Below the pieces are notes generated by a model that was given only the letters and a program-made list of their open reading frames with translations, did no database searches and was not told the DNA's origin. This document shows positions 36,863-38,697 of a stretch of DNA of 38,697 nt, one piece after another. The DNA comes from an uncultured Clostridia bacterium. GTDB taxonomy: Bacteria > Bacillota > Clostridia > Christensenellales > UBA1750. The stretch lies in assembly GCA_944383925.1 (NCBI GenBank), contig CALWRM010000053.1:1-38697 (forward strand). The letters run 5' to 3'. Within the stretch, counting starts at the first letter, position 1. Each line of letters starts with the position of its first letter. Position numbers and translations under genes: made by a program.

Positions 36863-37039
36863 CTAGTTTAGGCTGCCGATTAGGCCCAGGATGGGCTGCA
36901 GCAGCACGCCCATCTCGATGAGCGCAAAGACGAATCTGGCGTATCCGCGCAGCTCTCCCCGGGGCAAGATGGCTTCCAGCAACAGAAACAGCGGGGTCAA
37001 CAGGCAGAGCAAGCGCGCCATCGCCATGAGCTCTTCCAC
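36863..37039 (-). CDS. spoIIIAF: Stage III sporulation protein AF, truncated to its membrane part
   Basis: A 58-residue ORF with a GTG start (GAGGGG 8 bases upstream) fills the place of spoIIIAF between AE and AG. It has two hydrophobic segments (LLCLLTPLFLLLEAI and FVFALIEMGVLLQPILGLI) around ILPRGELRGYARF. This matches the N-terminal two-helix region of SpoIIIAF, whose pattern is hydrophobic-LLPxxxxxxYxxxV-hydrophobic-TPI. Bacillus SpoIIIAF has about 206 residues with a C-terminal ring-building domain that is absent here. The stop is a clean TAG and the 38-base gap to AG holds no continuation, so this is not a frameshift in view. Confidence 0.8.
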   Translation of the reverse strand: MEELMAMARLLCLLTPLFLLLEAILPRGELRGYARFVFALIEMGVLLQPILGLIGSLN

Positions 37040-37054
37040 GGCCGCATCCCCTCT

Positions 37055-38182
37055 CTAAAGTCGGATCCCGCTGGACATGAGCACCGTCACAAAGACGAAA
37101 AACACGGCCAACGCCACCAACATGCACAGCAGCAGCGTGGACAGGGTGGCCGCAAAGCCGTTCAGCGCGCCCAGCAGGCGGTTTTCGCCCAAGGGTTGCA
37201 GCAGCGCGGCGCACAGCCTGTAACCCAGCAAGACCGTCAGCACGGACGCGGCCGGGCTCAACAGGCACAGCAGCAACGAAAGCAGCCCCGCAAGCCCGAT
37301 GGCGTTTTTCACCACCAACGCGCAGCCCACCAGCGTATCCACCGAGTCCTTGAACAGGCCGCCGACCACCGGAACCAGGTTATCCACCGTGTACTTGGCG
37401 GTTCGCACGGCCACGGAGTCCACGGCGCCTGCGGCCAAGCCCTTGACGGTCAAAAGGCCCAAGAAGGCGGTGAAGCACGCGCCCAGCGCCCAGTGGCAAA
37501 GGCTGCGAAGGCAGGCGACGAGATTGGAAAAGCGGTTTTCCCCGGTCATGGCGCTGACCAGCACGAGCACCGCCGTCATACGCACCAGGGGGAGCAGCAG
37601 GTTTTGCAGCAGGCTTGTGGAAAGGGCGCCGGCGCCCAGCACCATCGGCTGCATGGCCGTGACCGTCGAGCCGCCGCCCAAGGCCGCCAGCAGCGCCAGC
37701 ATGGTGGGCAAGACGCTCTGGGCGATGCCGTTCAGCGCGCCGATGCACTTCTCGCCCTTGGCCACCAACCGCATGAAATCCACGGCCAAGGGGAGGGTCG
37801 CGCAGAGGAAGAGCACCAGCTCGCACACGCGGGCAACGTCTTCCCCCACGAGGGATAGGCGCAGGCGGCTCAGCACGCTCATGAGCAGGGATAGCGCGCA
37901 GACGCGCAGCAACAGCGGAAGGCTAAAACGCACTTCCTGCAACAGGGACTGCACCGCCGCGTCCCGCAGCCCATCCAGATCGATGGAAAAGTCCCCGGAG
38001 GAAAAGCGTTCCAGCAGCTCCCGCAGGGGCAGTTCTGGCGCTTGGGCCTGCCAGGCCCCCAGGTCCAAGGCCTCCAACAGGCTCTGCGTCTGGGCGTCTC
38101 CGGCCGCAAGGCAGGCCGTGGGAAGAAGCGCCAACAGGAGCAGCAGCGCCAACCTAGAAACCGACGCAGGTCTTTCTTTCAT
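37055..38182 (-). CDS. spoIIIAE: Stage III sporulation protein AE
   Basis: SpoIIIAE is the multi-span membrane protein of the SpoIIIA complex, thought to form its export gate. The 375-residue protein starts with a cleavable-looking signal segment (LALLLLLALLPTACLAAGD), an extracytoplasmic helix region, and then about seven hydrophobic segments. The family core VDSVAVRTAKYTVDNLVPVVGGLFKDSVDT is clear. The ATG at 38182 overlaps the spoIIIAD stop by 4 bp; a GGAG lies upstream. Confidence 0.95.
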   Translation of the reverse strand: MKERPASVSRLALLLLLALLPTACLAAGDAQTQSLLEALDLGAWQAQAPELPLRELLERFSSGDFSIDLDGLRDAAVQSLLQEVRFSLPLLLRVCALSLLMSVLSRLRLSLVGEDVARVCELVLFLCATLPLAVDFMRLVAKGEKCIGALNGIAQSVLPTMLALLAALGGGSTVTAMQPMVLGAGALSTSLLQNLLLPLVRMTAVLVLVSAMTGENRFSNLVACLRSLCHWALGACFTAFLGLLTVKGLAAGAVDSVAVRTAKYTVDNLVPVVGGLFKDSVDTLVGCALVVKNAIGLAGLLSLLLCLLSPAASVLTVLLGYRLCAALLQPLGENRLLGALNGFAATLSTLLLCMLVALAVFFVFVTVLMSSGIRL

Positions 38183-38568
38183 GCCAACAGCTCCAGCACC
38201 GCCTGGCAAAGGCCGACCAGCAACGGCAGGGCCAATGCCAGCACAGCGATCTTGCCGGCCAAAGCGGCCTTCTCCGCCAGCGCGCCCTCCCCGGCATCCT
38301 TGCAGATCTGTGCGGCAAACTCGCTGATCAGGGCAATCCCCGTGACCTTAAAGGCCAGCGCCACCGTTTCCTGTGCAAGGCCGGCGCCCTGAAACAGCGC
38401 GCGAAGCGGTTCCACCAACGGTTGCAGGGTGGATACGATCCAAAGAAGCATCAGCGCCGTGAAGGCGATGGCCACCAAAAAGGCCATATCGCTGCGGCCC
38501 TGGTTTTTCAGCGCGAGTAGCAGCGCGCAAGCTGTAACGCAAAGCCCCAACACCTTGAGCACCTCCAT
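38179..38568 (-). CDS. spoIIIAD: Stage III sporulation protein AD
   Basis: SpoIIIAD is a 129-residue polytopic membrane protein of the SpoIIIA complex. It has several hydrophobic helices and the conserved central FKVTGIALISEFAAQICKDAGEGALAEKAALAGKI. The length matches the family (133 in Bacillus). It lies 36 bases after spoIIIAC and overlaps spoIIIAE by 4 bp. GGAGG and related purine-rich bases precede the ATG at 38568. Confidence 0.95.
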   Translation of the reverse strand: MEVLKVLGLCVTACALLLALKNQGRSDMAFLVAIAFTALMLLWIVSTLQPLVEPLRALFQGAGLAQETVALAFKVTGIALISEFAAQICKDAGEGALAEKAALAGKIAVLALALPLLVGLCQAVLELLA

Positions 38569-38604
38569 GGAGGGAACCTCCTCTATCGTGAAAGGACGCC
38601 CGGC

Positions 38605-38697
38605 CTAATACAGCTGAAACAGGGCCTTGACCGAGTCGAACAGCTGGGCCACCAAATCGATCACCATCACAAGCACGATCACCAAGCCCGCAAGCGT
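38605..38697 (-). CDS. spoIIIAC: Stage III sporulation protein AC, C-terminal part (start outside window)
   Basis: The frame enters from the right edge and encodes the last 30 residues, ending TLAGLVIVLVMVIDLV... ALFQLY and TAG at 38605. The hydrophobic segment followed by a short amphipathic tail ending in a V/L-K-A-LF pattern matches the end of SpoIIIAC, a family of about 65 residues. The rest of the gene and spoIIIAA-AB are expected beyond the window. Confidence 0.85.
   Translation of the reverse strand, partial: TLAGLVIVLVMVIDLVAQLFDSVKALFQLY

Noticed and set aside
36825..37268. N-terminal extension of spoIIIAG (to a 278-residue protein)
   Set aside because: The extension overlaps spoIIIAE and spoIIIAF in other frames, is rich in Arg/Ala/Gly with no family match, and the real start has a good ribosome site at 36824.

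Overview
The window is a GC-rich (roughly 60%) piece of a low-copy chromosome from an endospore-forming member of the Bacillota, most likely an uncultured Clostridia-type organism. The evidence is the spoIIIA sporulation operon at the right end, the remA-gmk-rpoZ-coaBC-priA-def-fmt-rsmB-rlmN-prpC-prkC-rsgA-rpe housekeeping block in the usual Bacillota order, a YlmC/YmxH-type PRC-barrel protein, the YerC-PcrA pair, pyruvate phosphate dikinase, and an archaeal-type AspRS. No rRNA, tRNA, CRISPR array, insertion sequence or prophage gene was seen.

Layout. 1-1935: 3' part of ppdK and its terminator. 1936-2210: gap with a 12-bp tandem repeat. 2211-3442 (minus): proC-rnhA. 3530-5240 (minus): an archaeal-type aspartyl-tRNA synthetase whose frame is broken by one base, behind a roughly 340-nt leader that contains an intrinsic terminator and a competing antiterminator strand. 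5356-6393 (plus): a THUMP/UPF0020-like RNA methyltransferase, overlapping tail to tail with a metallophosphoesterase. 7331-9141 (minus): a YlmC-like protein and a DUF362 protein with a duplicated cysteine-rich tail. 9468-14109 (plus): a compact carbohydrate operon (GH172/DUF2961, mutarotase-like protein, cupin, CE7 acetyl esterase, aldo-keto reductase), followed by cdd and a two-way terminator. 14692-28249 (minus): the large block for translation, replication-restart and signalling genes, from yicC to rpe. 28329-35462 (minus): ligA, a serine hydrolase, pcrA, yerC and an FAH-family enzyme. 35601-38697 (minus): the 3' part of spoIIIA (AC partial, AD, AE, AF, AG, AH), a tiny SspP-like ORF and a terminator.

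How the genes work together. The block from yicC to rpe is a tightly packed unit with many 4-bp ATGA overlaps. It links RNA turnover (YicC), matrix/biofilm regulation (RemA), nucleotide and CoA supply (Gmk, CoaBC), RNA polymerase omega, replication restart (PriA), N-terminal formyl-Met handling (Def, Fmt), rRNA methylation (RsmB, RlmN), the PASTA kinase/phosphatase pair, ribosome assembly (RsgA) and the pentose phosphate pathway (Rpe). The plus-strand sugar operon encodes cytosolic enzymes expected to hydrolyse, deacetylate and reduce an acetylated or furanosidic oligosaccharide. It has no transporter or regulator of its own in this window.

The most unusual points are these. The SpoIIIA complex looks minimal: SpoIIIAF is only 58 residues, and SpoIIIAG lacks the long insertion of the Bacillus protein. 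A 42-residue SspP-like ORF with its own ribosome binding site sits between spoIIIAH and its terminator. The aspS2 leader looks like an attenuator in front of a frameshifted gene. The DUF362 protein carries two tandem CxxC...GDC...PGCP modules.
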